Source: Triatoma infestans
Lineage: Eukaryota > Arthropoda > Insecta > Hemiptera > Reduviidae
Assembly: GCA_011037195.1 (NCBI GenBank)
Contig: JAAEAF010006804.1
Span: forward strand, 1-64,000
Length of the DNA stretch: 64,000 bases
Direction: 5' to 3'
The notes beneath the pieces are model-generated. The model was not told where the DNA came from, did not search any database, and saw only the letters and a program-made list of their open reading frames with translations. This document shows positions 24,183 to 34,870 of the stretch, in pieces (position 1 is the stretch's first letter; every line of letters begins with the position of its first letter). A program made the translations under genes and the position numbers.

Positions 24183-24318
24183 TCAATGTCTTTAGAGAAT
24201 AATATTCACATATCTCAGGGTAGTTCTTGGTTTCTTGGAATGAATGAGCATGCGAAGCAACATACATACTTGAAAACAATTCAATTTCTCGGGAAAATGT
24301 ATCAAATAGAAGTAGGTA

Positions 24319-25246
24319 GGGCAGAGTGAAAGAGATTCTTGTTAGAGGTAAATCTACTACTTGGGAAGCAAAAAATAAGTTATTTCTTTCCGTCGTAGCA
24401 GCTACTTGTCTGTACTCCTCCGAGGTCTGGTCTCTAGGTTATTTGGATCTTATCGAGAAAGTTCAAGTTAATTTTTACAAGCAGCTGCTCCATCTCCCAA
24501 CAAACACGCCGAACTATTTTGTTAGGCTAGAATCTGGCTGTAAAAACATCAAGGTCTTGGCATTGGAGAGAGTGCTCGGCTGGTGGATCAAATTATTAGC
24601 TATGCCCTCAAAGAGAAGACCAAAACGCTGTTATGATGCTATAATCGATTATGTTACTTCGCATGCTCACCCCAAGAAACCAAGTATGTATAACTGGTTT
24701 TATTTTGTAAACAATATTTTAGCTACCTTGGGATGTGAGAGTATCGGCAAGCTTAATTCATATTACCAATTGTTAAGATGTCGGGACGATATAGTTGAGA
24801 GATGGCATAACTCTCAGGACATTGAGCGGGCGCTTAATTCATCCTATAACCCCTTATTTAGGTCCATTAGTTCCCTTGGTTGTGGCGAGTATTACTTAAA
24901 TTCCAACATGTCTATTAAAAAACAGAGAGTTTTATCTCAATTAAGGTTAGCCAATGAGCAAAATATTAAACTGTATTCCGATGGTAACAAATATATTATC
25001 AATACACAGGAAATTTGTACAATATGTAATATGAAAGAAATGGAAACTTTGGCTCATATTCTTTTTAGATGTCCTATTTATAAACCTGATCGCTGTCACT
25101 ACCTCGCCAATTATATCTCTCAGAGTACCCCTTTCGATCAAATAATGATTAATCTGCTGCAACCTGATAATACCTATTTAGCCAATAACCTTTTCTATTA
25201 TATCACACAAATATTAAAGCTAAGATCTTTTATCTTAAATGAATGA
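24319..25246 (+). CDS. LINE ORF2 C-terminal region, open frame
   Basis: About 306 codons are open with no internal stop, suggesting a fairly young insertion. The N-terminal part (LYSSEVWSLGYLDLIEKVQ, then NFYKQLLHLPTNTPNYFVRL) is the post-RT thumb region common to many LINE ORF2 proteins. The C-terminal part has a CCHC knuckle: CTICNMKEMETLAHILFRC (about residues 232-250). Catalytic RT motifs and endonuclease lie upstream of the truncation and are missing. There is no real ATG at the 5' end (GTG at 24326), so this is a truncated gene, not an independent protein. The clade is uncertain; I, Vingi or CR1 relatives are possible. Confidence 0.8.
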
Positions 25247-25420
25247 GGGTATTTCCATTTCATTCTATTGAATTATGTATAGTTCTGTTTAGATTATGTA
25301 TAATCTGTAACTGTTCTGTTCTTTAATTGGATATAACAAGTAAATGCTGTTTATTTTCTGTACCAAACCCATGTAACATGTAAAATTTTTGCATAAATAC
25401 ATTATTATTATTATTATTAT
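24319..25420 (+). mobile_element. LINE (family C), 5'-truncated, with 12-bp duplication
   Basis: TAGAAGTAGGTA flanks the element exactly (24307-24318 and 25421-25432). The 3' end is AAATTTTTGCATAAATACATTATTATT..., an (ATT)n tail. The insertion is 1102 bp and lies inside the diverged R-family copy. Confidence 0.88.
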
Positions 25421-25432
25421 TAGAAGTAGGTA

Positions 25433-25874
25433 TATATATGTGTGTGTGTAGATAGTATACAAAGTTTAATGAAAATCGTTGAAGCCGTTTTCGTTAAAAA
25501 TCACGATAAACTTAAACAAAAAAACTATTAAGTAAATTTGCACTTCCGGTTGATGTATTTTGCCCGAAATATTGGTCGTGCCTGAATTGAATACCAATTT
25601 TAAAGCTTCCTGCGAGTTTTCATTTTTGATATATTCTGTTAACATACACAACATACCCGTACGCGCGCGCACACACACACACAGACCATTCGCTAAAAAT
25701 ATTTTTTTCATATTCAAGAGACTACAAAACATGAATTTCCGGTTAAAACTCAATTTAGTAAATCTGACACGATCGCAATACTTCCTCTTACTGAGGAGTA
25801 AATTTACTCTAATCTACAAGGAGAAAATTTATATTTATTACACACAAAATGTAGTTTTCCTCAAAAGTATTGTA
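25433..25874. other. 5' part of diverged R copy and short spacer
   Basis: 25433-25805 is the resumed R subfamily 2 copy (AGTTTAATGAAAATCG, ACTTCCGGTTGATG near 25545). 25806-25874 is AT-rich flank. Confidence 0.5.
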
Positions 25875-26285
25875 ATATGAAGGAAAAGGATTGTGAGATT
25901 CGGTCTTTTTTTTAAAAAAAATAAGAAAATTTAAATTCTTGCTAACGTTTCGACAAATATATTACCTTTTTCAAGGCATAACAAAAAAAACTGTTAAATA
26001 ATCTTCTAAACATAACAATTTTCAAAACTTATGTGTAAATTTGGAAAATAAAAAGTAAAGAACACCACATCACAAAGAACAGATGCTATACTTACTATTC
26101 TCTGTGATGTGGTGTTCTTAACTTTTTATTTTCTAAATTTAAACATAAGTTTTTAAAATTGTTATATGTTTTGAAAATTAACAGTTTTTTTTTATGCCTT
26201 TATATATTTGTCGAAACGGCAAGAACTTAAATTCTTATTTTTTTAAAAAAAAGACCGAATCTCACAATCCTTTTCCTTCGTATAA
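25875..26285. mobile_element. Fold-back element (P3 family)
   Basis: Two arms of about 190 bp are near-perfect inverted copies: TATGAAGGAAAAGGATTGTG at 25878 and CACAATCCTTTTCCTTCGTA at 26263. ACGTTTCGACAAATATATTACC with AAGGCATAAC in the left arm resembles the CTTGAA.AAGG...GTCGAAACGTTAGC motif found at ends of Penelope-like and related fold-back elements. There is no coding capacity. Confidence 0.65.
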
Positions 26286-26806
26286 GAACGGTCGAGAAGA
26301 ATCTTCCGTATAGTAATATAAATCAAATAAATATAAAATGTTAATTTAAATTTGAGTATTGGAACAGCGAAAGAGATTCATTAACGATCAACTGTAAAAC
26401 AAGAAAAAGAAGATATATTGAGATATCAATAAAGGGGGGGGGGAGAGAGGTAGCGATCCTTAAATACTTGAAATGGTTTCATTATCATTTTTTATTTCTC
26501 TTTTTTAAATAAAGCATTGTAAATTTAAATCTATAATTAAAAAAGCTGATTAATTATCAAGATGAATATTTATAATAATCAAGCTCAATCAGAAGGCCTG
26601 GAATTCCTTTTCTGTAGCAAATGTTCCTTTTGAGCTGCTGGGAAAGGAGGAGTTACTTGCTGTCTTCAGTTGGCTACAGGAAAACATCAAAATAAAGGGT
26701 ACTCTATATGAATGATTTGGCAATGGCGCAAAAACTAATAGATTGTGCCAGTTATGATACTCCATCGGATGGCGGAGAGGCGGACACCATGACTATATTT
26801 GTGGCC
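26286..26806. other. AT-rich spacer with G9 run
   Basis: A G-run with flanking GA lies at about 26434-26448. No gene is recognised. Confidence 0.4.
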
Positions 26807-26819
26807 AAAACTAAAGCTG

Positions 26820-27188
26820 AGGTGGTTGGTCCCGCAGAGCTGGAAAGCATCAGAGACATTTTCCGTGGTAGCCTGCTTCATTTTGTGGTCATCGACCGGT
26901 TTCGGGCGTTCGCCCATCTTCAGGATGCGTTTTTCAGACAGTGTGACAACACAGACTTACACAGAGCAAACTTAGTTTTTCACACTAACTGATTTAACTG
27001 TATTTTAAAACTCAAAGTCAAAAAAACGTTTTAAAATACAGTTAAATCAGTTAGTGTGAAAATCTAAGTTTGCTCTGTGCAAGTCTGTGTTGTCACACTG
27101 TCTGAAAAACGCATCCTGAAGATGGGCGAACGGCCGAAACAGGTCGATGACCACAAAATGAAGCAGGCTACCACGGAAAATGTCTCTG
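26820..27188. mobile_element. Fold-back element (P1 family), 13-bp duplication
   Basis: AAAACTAAAGCTG flanks the element (26807-26819, 27189-27201). The arms are inverted: CATCAGAGACATTTTCCG...GGTTTCGGGCGTTCGCCC on the left and GGGCGAACGGCCGAAACAGG...CGGAAAATGTCTCTG on the right, separated by a 30-40 bp loop. The left arm is longer (GGTGGTTGGTCCCGCAGAGC). A duplication of 13 bp is unlike typical TIR transposons and suggests a retroelement-type endonuclease, as in Penelope-like elements. The right arm carries CCTGAAGATGGGCGAAC, part of a hammerhead-like motif (see findings). Confidence 0.75.
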
Positions 27189-27201
27189 AAAACTAAAGCT
27201 G

Positions 27202-27407
27202 TTTACGGGCATAAAGGTAGATTCCGTTATTTAGAAATAAAACAATATGAAGACGAAAACAGACGGACCAAGTTATATGGAAAACTATCACTAAGAGGAA
27301 AGATCCTACATGGAGGCCACAGTATGTGAAGTGAATGCATTGTTTAAAATAACTTAAAAGACTTTTATAAAAAGTTAGCGTGACAAAGTCATCTAGCCAT
27401 TTTATAA
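27202..27407. other. Short spacer
   Basis: No gene or repeat is recognised. Confidence 0.4.
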
Positions 27408-28427
27408 TTTTTACTTTCTCTTACTGCTACCTAGTAAGAGGAAGTATTGTAATCGTGTCAAATTTTCGATATCGAGTTTTTACCGGAAATATCCGTTTTG
27501 AGGTCCCCTGAGTCAAAAAAAAGTGGTTTTTAGAAAATGGTTTTATATTTATATATATATGTATGTGTCTGTGTCTGTGTGTGTGTGCGTGTATATGTGA
27601 ACAGCAAAGCTCAATAACGAAAAATCGTAGAAAGTTGAAACATGGTATTCCGTTTAGGCATCACCATGGCATCTGACACTGGGTCATCTGTCAAAATTCC
27701 TCAACCGAAAGTACCACTTTATTAGTTGTTTTTTTTTTTACTTTTTTGCGTTTCTCTCAAAAATGGTTCCGACGATTTTCTTCAAACTAATTATATCAAC
27801 TACAGATACAAAGAACTACAACTTTTTTTGAAATGTTTCTCTGGGAAAATTCATTTAACGGCACTTACGGGGGGAGGGGTGTGGTTAGATTTTCATCTAA
27901 AGTGCTATTTCAGTTTATTAAACAATTCTATCATCTAAATAATGTTCGGATCTATCATCTAAGTGTAAAATCGGATAACCGGAAATGCGTTTACATTACC
28001 ACTTTACTAAATGATTTTTTTCACTATTTCGCGATTTTCTCAAAAATTTCGCGGAACGATTTTCTTAAAACTTCCTATATAAACTAAACATTCGAAGATC
28101 TACAACTTTTATTTGAAACATTTCTCTGGGAAAAGTCAATTAAGGGCACTTTTGGCGGAGCGGTGGGACTATGTTTTTCTCTAAAGTGCCATCATAGTTG
28201 ATTATAAAATTCCATCATCCAAACAAACTGAATTAGCAATAAATAGACGGCCAAAATTCTGGGTTTCAAGAAAATAAGTAAACCGGAAGTGCGCTTTTAC
28301 TGGACAGTTTTTTTCCGTTTTCGACGAATTTCATTAAATTTGAACACAAACTATAAAATTTGTCAATTATAATTTTGAGAATTGGAGTAAGAGAAAGTTG
28401 TGTGAGTGTTTCACACCAGATTTTTTA
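27408..28427 (+). mobile_element. R-family repeat, full copy 11
   Basis: It runs from TTTTTACTTTCTCTTACTGC with AGTAAGAGGAAGT to GTGTGAGTGTTTCACACCAG plus T6. The microsatellite is mixed (TATATATATG then GTGTGTGTG, 27545-27590). The second unit's boundary is ACCGGAAATG instead of ACCGGAAGTG (27977), and the third is intact (28282). Confidence 0.77.
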
Positions 28428-28769
28428 CTTTTTATTTTCGCACTTTCTGCCATTAAAATGGTCATCGTCAGAAGTTAAATATGAAAAAGACAATATCGCA
28501 TTCTCAGCACTGAATATACTAAACCATCACAGCGAACTCGAACCAATGAGGAAAACAAGTAATATAATATACATAAATCCGGCCGTCTGGATAAATTGTT
28601 GGAAAATATTCTAACTTTAAAGAATATTGTTAACTACGTTTTCGAGAAAATTGCAAAGATCTGAAAAATAAAATCAATCAAAAATTCATGGACGTTAATA
28701 AAAATCATCGTGGCAGATTCTATTGGGCTCTCAACAGATACTCAGAGAAATATATATATATATATATTT
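28428..28769. other. Spacer
   Basis: AT-rich; (TA)n at 28749-28768 marks the approach to repeat D. No gene is recognised. Confidence 0.4.
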
Positions 28770-29120
28770 CTCACATATGCATAACTATTCAAAACAGGTG
28801 TGTGTGTGTGTGTGTGTGTGTATAAAAAAATATATAAAATGTAGTCGCGATCTTTCTTTTTCACTCTCACTATCTGTTATTCCCTCTCTCGCCCTTTCTA
28901 TGACACACACACCACCTTCTTACCGAATTCTGCCAGCTCATTGGAGGATATATATATATATATATACATCAGAACTAAATCCATCATCACATATATATAT
29001 CATATTTATATATATATATATATAGATATATATAATCTTTTTTATGTGAAACAAAATTTTCTTTAAGCTAATGTATGGAATAAATTTAACTTTATAGAGT
29101 TTAAAGTATTATCGTAGTAA
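28770..29120 (+). repeat. Repeat D, copy 2, with GT and TA microsatellites
   Basis: CTATTCAAAACAGGTGTGT continues into (GT)n at 28797-28821, then a CT-rich block, (TA)n at 28949-28965 and 29005-29033, and CTTTTTTATGTGAAAC...TTTATAGAGTTTAAAG. The same blocks occur in the same order at 21230-21620, where the microsatellites are much shorter, so microsatellite growth is recent in this copy. Confidence 0.5.
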
Positions 29121-32100
29121 ATTTACACTTCATAAATTAAATTTAGAACATATTTATAATGTTCTTTAAAAATTAACATAAAGGGAAGATAAGGTAAATA
29201 TGACAGTCAGTGAGTGAGTTAAGACATTTCAACTTTGCGATAATATGAAATACTGCTTTACCTAATCAAATATTTCATTTATATTTTGAACATATTAGCT
29301 ATTCCTGTTTAGAGCACGCCAAACTTCAAAGCCGGGATAACAATAAAATATTAGTCTTTGAAATTTGCCGTTCATTTTAGAATTTAATCCCATCGGTAAA
29401 TTAATGCATTAATTTATCTTACCAGTAAATTATGGTTTTTTCATTGACTTTTAATATTTACTTATCAAGTAGCCATCATACTTAATCATTGTCAACTTAC
29501 TATTGAATCAGACAATGAGGATATAGTTAAATGTAGAGAAAACAAACACTATGGTGATAAGTAAAGCTAAATAGTTTACTTTTACTTCACCGTAATATTG
29601 TAATGAAGACCAACATACTTCTTACCAGCCCAATCTCCTCATAATTGTCCGCTAATTTTGTGGCACACTTTAGTAAAATGTGCCACTGACCTTCATCATA
29701 GCGTCAATGTAACAAAAGCAATGTATCCAAAAGGATCAATTACAACTGAATAAAGTATTAATATTGATTAAAGAAGAAAATTTATACAAAGAAATAATAT
29801 AAAATAATCCTATTTGCCTAGAAAGTGAAAAAAAAAAAAATTATCTCTTAAACATTCGAAAACAAAAATTATTAATACATACTTCAAAAAGTATTAAAAT
29901 ATTTAATATGAAAAAGACGACTACATTTAGTATATAAACAAACTTTGGAAGTGAAGAAATTTAAACTTGAAAAACACGCTGAAGGTAGAATTTACTGAAG
30001 AACGAAATAAAACCAAACCAGTCTCTTAATTATCAGAAATTACAGATTTTAATTTCAGTATATGGTATAAATATACGAAAATTCGGGTATAGTCTAACAA
30101 TACAATTTAACATTATATATGTAAACTAGTTAGCTTGTCTGAAGTTAGAGGGATAGAGATGAGTGAGCTGTTTCTGTATAATAAAGGTATTATGTGTGGA
30201 AATGTGGTCTTCTTTCTGATGTATCGATGTGTTAACTATCCTTAGTAACTTTTATAAGGCCCAAACTGATGACAAATTGTGGTAATTCTGTCCTCAACAA
30301 TACTGCACCCTTCTCAATTTGAGTCTACTCGCCATCCACCCCTAATATCCAAACATGCCACTAGAAATGCCATCATGTATTTTTATTAATTTTTTTTTAA
30401 AGAGAAACATCTCTCCAATGTTGCGTCTAACTCCGCTTTTATCTCTATAGGAGATAAACCTTTGATAAAAAAATATTTTTATCACGGCAGGCATTTCGAT
30501 TTTTTGTATACTTGGAAAACAGCAAAACTTGATAACTTTAAACAGTCACAGATTAAAAATAACACAAAGTAGCTCTGTCAAATTTTTAGGACATACTCAA
30601 GAAAGATGGCATTTCAAGATGGCATAGTCACAATGGCGCTGCAAGCTATTGGGGAAGTTGGAAATATAATGGAGTTGTTGAGGAGAGAAATTAGGTTTAA
30701 TTAAATGAACGAGATATGAAAACACTAATATAATGTAGCTAAGTTAACACTAACTGCACTGGACTTTATAATGAAAATGATAGAATGGATGGTGAGAGTA
30801 AAGATATGACACGATGCGATGTACAGTTGTATGGTTGTATCTGATAGATTCTTTAGATAGATTTCCACTGGCTTATATACGCAGGTTCTCCCATTCTAGC
30901 CTGCCTAAGTCAGAGAGTAGTCTCTGTTAACCAGAGAGGGCCTCTCTTCTCTCTGCTGTATCTTTGCGGTACTTTTACAGAAACTTATCATCCCATCCTC
31001 ATATGGTGAAGAACTTTATTATTGGTAAATATGCAAGATGTGATATAAAATAGAAGTTTGTGTAATATCTCTCAGCCAAGCTATACAATATGACTGACAT
31101 ATGTACACTTTATACTCACAAGATTCACAATCACAAAACACACACACACACACACAAACAATATCAAACCAAGTATAAAACCACTGCCGCCTATCTCATA
31201 ATGCTCGCTGTTGAAGTATAAAGTAGTTATTTGGAAAGCTGAAAGTCTCACAAAGTTTAATTACAAGTTTTAGCTCCTATATACATAATAAGTCTCTTTA
31301 GTATTATAAAAGAGAAACCACTCTCTCTGGCTCATGTACACTTTGATAGAGAATATTCAGATTTAGTTTTTACAAAACTTATATTAATATATAAGCAACG
31401 CAAAATATAGCTAAGGTTAATATTATTCTGTTTGCGTTATAATCCGCCCTAAACTATTCAAAATATACCTAGTTGGAATGTGTCAAAAATAATGTAGGTT
31501 TTAAGTTGGTTTAATGTTTATTACGACCGGTGGACTCTCTAAATAAATTGCGAATGTAATTATCTTAATACTTTACCTCTAATGAAATTATTAGTAATCA
31601 TCTTATTCTTCTGACTGCTCAGTTTCTTGTTTTAAGTTCTTTTATTCAAAATGATTGTGGAATACGAAACTGTAGTGATTTTTAACACATTATTGGAAAT
31701 GGAGAAGTTAATCAGAGATTATCTGAAGATGAAGGGGAAAAAGTTCTGAACGGGGACACTAATCTGGAAAAGAAACCAGATTCGGGACCTATTGTAGACG
31801 AGAACATTTTGACCGAACCCGGAGTTGGGACAACCTGGTCTTTCATAAACTGGAACATCGACCACTATATCGGAAAAGAAAAAAGGAGAACGAGTAACAG
31901 ATACTATTGTATATTGCTGCATACATAGTCCCCTAAATTTCTCTTCCTGATTTCATAGAAGGTAAGATAAGTGGATCTGATCTCTCCTAAAGAAGTGAAC
32001 TTGAATAACTAGAGGTAGGGAAATGCGTTTGACAGTTGCTGACGTAGAAGTGGGAGGACTGCATATATTGTAATATGGCTACAAGCAATTCCATCCTTGC

Positions 32101-32862
32101 AGCCGTAACACTCTCCGATCGTCCCCTCCTCGCCACCACAGCTGCCCTAGAGTGGTGCTTACCTTGTGCCGTTCGTTATAGAGCATTCAATTCCATTTTG
32201 CTCCACTCTATAACACCAAGCATTGATGAGAGTACGGACGACAGAATGCGTTTATGAGTTAAACCAGTTCAGTCCAGTTAAGACCAGTCCCGTAACAGCT
32301 TGAACTATTAAATGCTTATTTATTTTAATATAACCATCGAGGCTTCCATAGAAGCTCACAAAAAGTGAAATAAAAATAAATAGTTACGCAAAATATTTAT
32401 AAAAAAATAGAATTTTATAGAGATAAACTAAAGAAAAACCCGGCTTGACCTCTGGTAATGCGCAGATGTAATGAAGGCTAGATTTTCTGCTTAGTAAATA
32501 CACATAGCGTTCATCGCACAAAGAAATACAAGTAGCTACAATAATTTTATATTAATAATACTAATGTACCTTTTTAATTCTTGAGGTTATTAAAAAAGCT
32601 TTTTTTTAAACTCATAGTACTGGTCAAGTGGGTGTTCCGCCAGAAATAGCGGAAATTACTGAAATGATGACCCCAGATTATAGTTAGGAGTGTGAATAAA
32701 AAAAAACTGGATACTTCTAGGGTACCCCCATGTCTCTAGGTAACGCAGAGCAACAAAGCAAGTAAATATTTCCAAAAATATTATATCTAATAACAAACTG
32801 GGAATTAATAGATTAAAACAGAATTAAATAATGCAACCTCAGCCAACAAATTGTTAAAAGTT
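29121..32862. other. Long AT-rich stretch without recognised genes
   Basis: No coding region or clear repeat is found. A less AT-rich segment at 30640-31020 has the layout of a promoter-bearing repeat (TTATATACGCAGG near 30873, GAGAGGGCCTCTC near 30934) and loosely resembles 39140-39480. A CA tract lies at 31138-31156. The 60-codon frame at 32075-32257 is GC-richer than its surroundings but matches no known protein. Confidence 0.4.
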
Positions 32863-32865
32863 TAA

Positions 32866-33524
32866 GGCTGGGTTTACATTGCGCAAATCTGATTTGCGCA
32901 TCACACTCGCGAATCAAGATACTGAAACAAACCGGGAAGCTGATGCGCGAGTTAACCGGCAAGGGTTGAGCGGTCAGTTTGTGCGAGGCAAGGATGGCGA
33001 GCGTTACTTTTATTGGTTCCACATTTTGCTGTGTCGTTTGCATTAATTGCGTTGCAGTTTATTAAAAGGAGGAGAGAACGTCGGAAAAAACGCCACTTTT
33101 GGGTGAAAGAATTACTTTTCTTTTTTTCCAAGATTTTCCGCTCCTATACGTTCCATTTAACGTTTTCATTTTCACCTTTGAGATTTGCAATGGGGATATT
33201 CATCACTTGCTTATTTTCCTCCATGCATCTTCCCTCTTATTTCGGTTTTGTTAATTAATATTGCTGGAATTCCATTAAACTGGATAATTTTTATATAACT
33301 AGATAAGCTGTATGGCCTGATCTCGATCCATTTTGATGCTCGCAACAAAATTAAACTGGTTTACACTGCGCGAGTTTAGAAGGGTGATGCGCGCCTAAGA
33401 CCGACTGCCAGTTGCCTCACCCGGCTGCCACGCGAGTCATCCCCGTCCCTCACGATTCACGATGCGCGAGTTTTGATGCACACATAACACTCGCGAATTG
33501 GATTCGCGCAATGTAAATCCGGCT
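32866..33524 (+). mobile_element. Harbinger-like DNA transposon, internally deleted
   Basis: TAA flanks both ends (32863-32865, 33525-33527), the 3-bp duplication of PIF/Harbinger elements. The ends are inverted: GGCTGGGTTTACATTGCGC on the left, GCGCAATGTAAATCCGGCT on the right. Subterminal GCGCGAGTT and CTCGCGAAT repeats occur on both sides, typical transposase-binding arrays. The interior keeps only the start of one protein frame. Confidence 0.8.
32995..33130 (+). pseudogene. Harbinger transposase N-terminal remnant
   Basis: From ATGGCGAGCG (32995) and in the frame at 33013 the translation gives ALIALQFIKRRRERRKKRHFWV (33028-33100). A run of R/K ending in WV is the hallmark of the N-terminus of Harbinger DDE nucleases (RRR.RR.WWVHPL). 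The catalytic domain is deleted and there is a frame change between the ATG and this block. Confidence 0.6.
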
Positions 33525-33527
33525 TAA

Positions 33528-34006
33528 AACGCATTTAAGATTGAGCAGAACACGATGCCGCTTGCAAAAGTTCGCCAGCCAATGGAATGCCTCTATGTGA
33601 CCCCCCCCTCAAGCTTTCAAAAGAAATACAAAAATTTATTAAAAAAAATTCACTCTAATTAATACAGAAAATAATTATAATTAAACAAAAATAATAATGT
33701 ATTTTTTTATAGCATTTTTGTTTTTAGTTAATTAAAATTTTAAACATTACAGCCAACTAAATGGTCGTTTAATAAGCACATCAATCAATCGCCATGGGTG
33801 GTCTAAAATATCTCACCGGTTGAAACGGTTTACTTTAATTATGTAATAAATTAACTTATTTTTAACATTTATATATATAATTTCAATCACGAAAGCAATA
33901 AAACTATTTAAAAAAATATATTTGATATTATAATAATTAATAGTTTTCTATAAAAAAAAAATACCTGCGAAGGTAAGTAATATATTATTAAACGACATCC
34001 AGTATA

Positions 34007-34040
<34 letters not shown>

Positions 34041-34563
34041 ACATACATATGGTCAACTTCTCAGAGATTATTGACTATTCTTCATGACAATGTTATATAC
34101 TAGTTTGGTTTATCGATACGGACAATTAGATACAGTTCGATCGAAAAACAATCGCCCATAATTCCCAATTTATTGACCGACATTTATTAGTTTATTTTTT
34201 CATTTAATAAGTAATTTTATATTGCATCCAATTTTATGAAAACCCCTGTATAACTCAATTATCATAATAAAACAGTTATTATTACTAATACTACAGATTC
34301 CTGGGTTCCTCAAAGACCGTTATAATTACATAAAATTAAGTTTAATAATAATACATTTATGATTACGAAAAGATTGCACTATTTTTTCTCATTTTAGGCA
34401 TTAATCTGATGACATACCGCTTTTGCAGTATATACCAGTAAGGAGGATAAAGGGCAACTAAATTATAAATTTATCCATCAATTATTTAAATTTGAAATAA
34501 GTTTATACAATAAAAATTGAAATGTTCACTTAATAAGATAATTATATATAAATTTCTAATAAT
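33528..34563. other. AT-rich spacer with (TA)n
   Basis: (TA)n lies at 34003-34041. No gene is recognised. Confidence 0.45.
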
Positions 34564-34577
34564 ATATCTTAAATAAC

Positions 34578-34856
34578 ATCTGGTATTTTATCCGTCGCAG
34601 CATGCATATTGGTTTTGTTCCTGACCGATTTCGGATTTTCATCCATCGTCATAGTAAATTCACCAAGTTCGACAATTGGACAACCAACAAATATCAGTGT
34701 AACAGAAACATTATTATGAAGTGAACTCTTTACTTGAACTTGTTGAATTTGCTCTGACGATGGATGAAAATCTGAAACCGGTCAGGGACAAAATCAATAT
34801 GCATGCTGCGAGGTACCAGATGTTATCCAGCATTGCGGGAACCACCCACATTTTCA
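34578..34856. mobile_element. Fold-back element (P2 family), 14-bp duplication
   Basis: ATATCTTAAATAAC flanks it (34564-34577, 34857-34870). The arms are inverted: CATCTGGTATTTTATCCGTC...CCTGACCGATTTCGGATTTT on the left and AAAATCTGAAACCGGTCAGG...ACCAGATGTTATCCAGC on the right. CTCTGACGATGGATG at about 34751 parallels CCTGAAGATGGGCG of the P1 family. The right arm extends beyond the left (CATTGCGGGAACCACCC), as in P1. Confidence 0.75.
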
Positions 34857-34870
34857 ATATCTTAAATAAC

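Larger units (their letters stand above)
23140..24270 (-). mobile_element. LINE (family C), 5'-truncated, itself split by an RTE
   Basis: The minus strand matches the plus-strand LINE at 24319-25420: both carry the CATTGAGCG...CGC, CTAATCCCTTATTTA and GTTTTATCTCAATT blocks. Its (AAT)n tail is at 23142-23155 and its truncated 5' end near 24270. 23746-24182 is a separate insertion. The coding frame is degraded. Confidence 0.75.
22600..25805 (-). mobile_element. Diverged R-family copy (subfamily 2) split by LINE insertions
   Basis: The 3' terminus is AATCTGGTGTGAAACACTCACATGACTTTC (22608-22637). Family features continue to 23139, reappear at 24271-24318 (TTTCTCGGGAAAATGTATC) and resume at 25433-25805, ending with the 5' hairpin CTTCCTCTTACTGAGGAGTAA. 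The CA tract with GCGCGC lies at 25660-25682. The intervening sequence is two LINE copies in opposite orientation. Internal units differ strongly from the main subfamily. Confidence 0.65.

Noticed and set aside
28723..29025. 100-codon frame
   Set aside because: It is made largely of (GT)n and (TA)n microsatellite translation.
32075..32257. Small gene of 60 codons
   Set aside because: It is GC-richer than its surroundings but has no recognisable domain and no second supporting feature.
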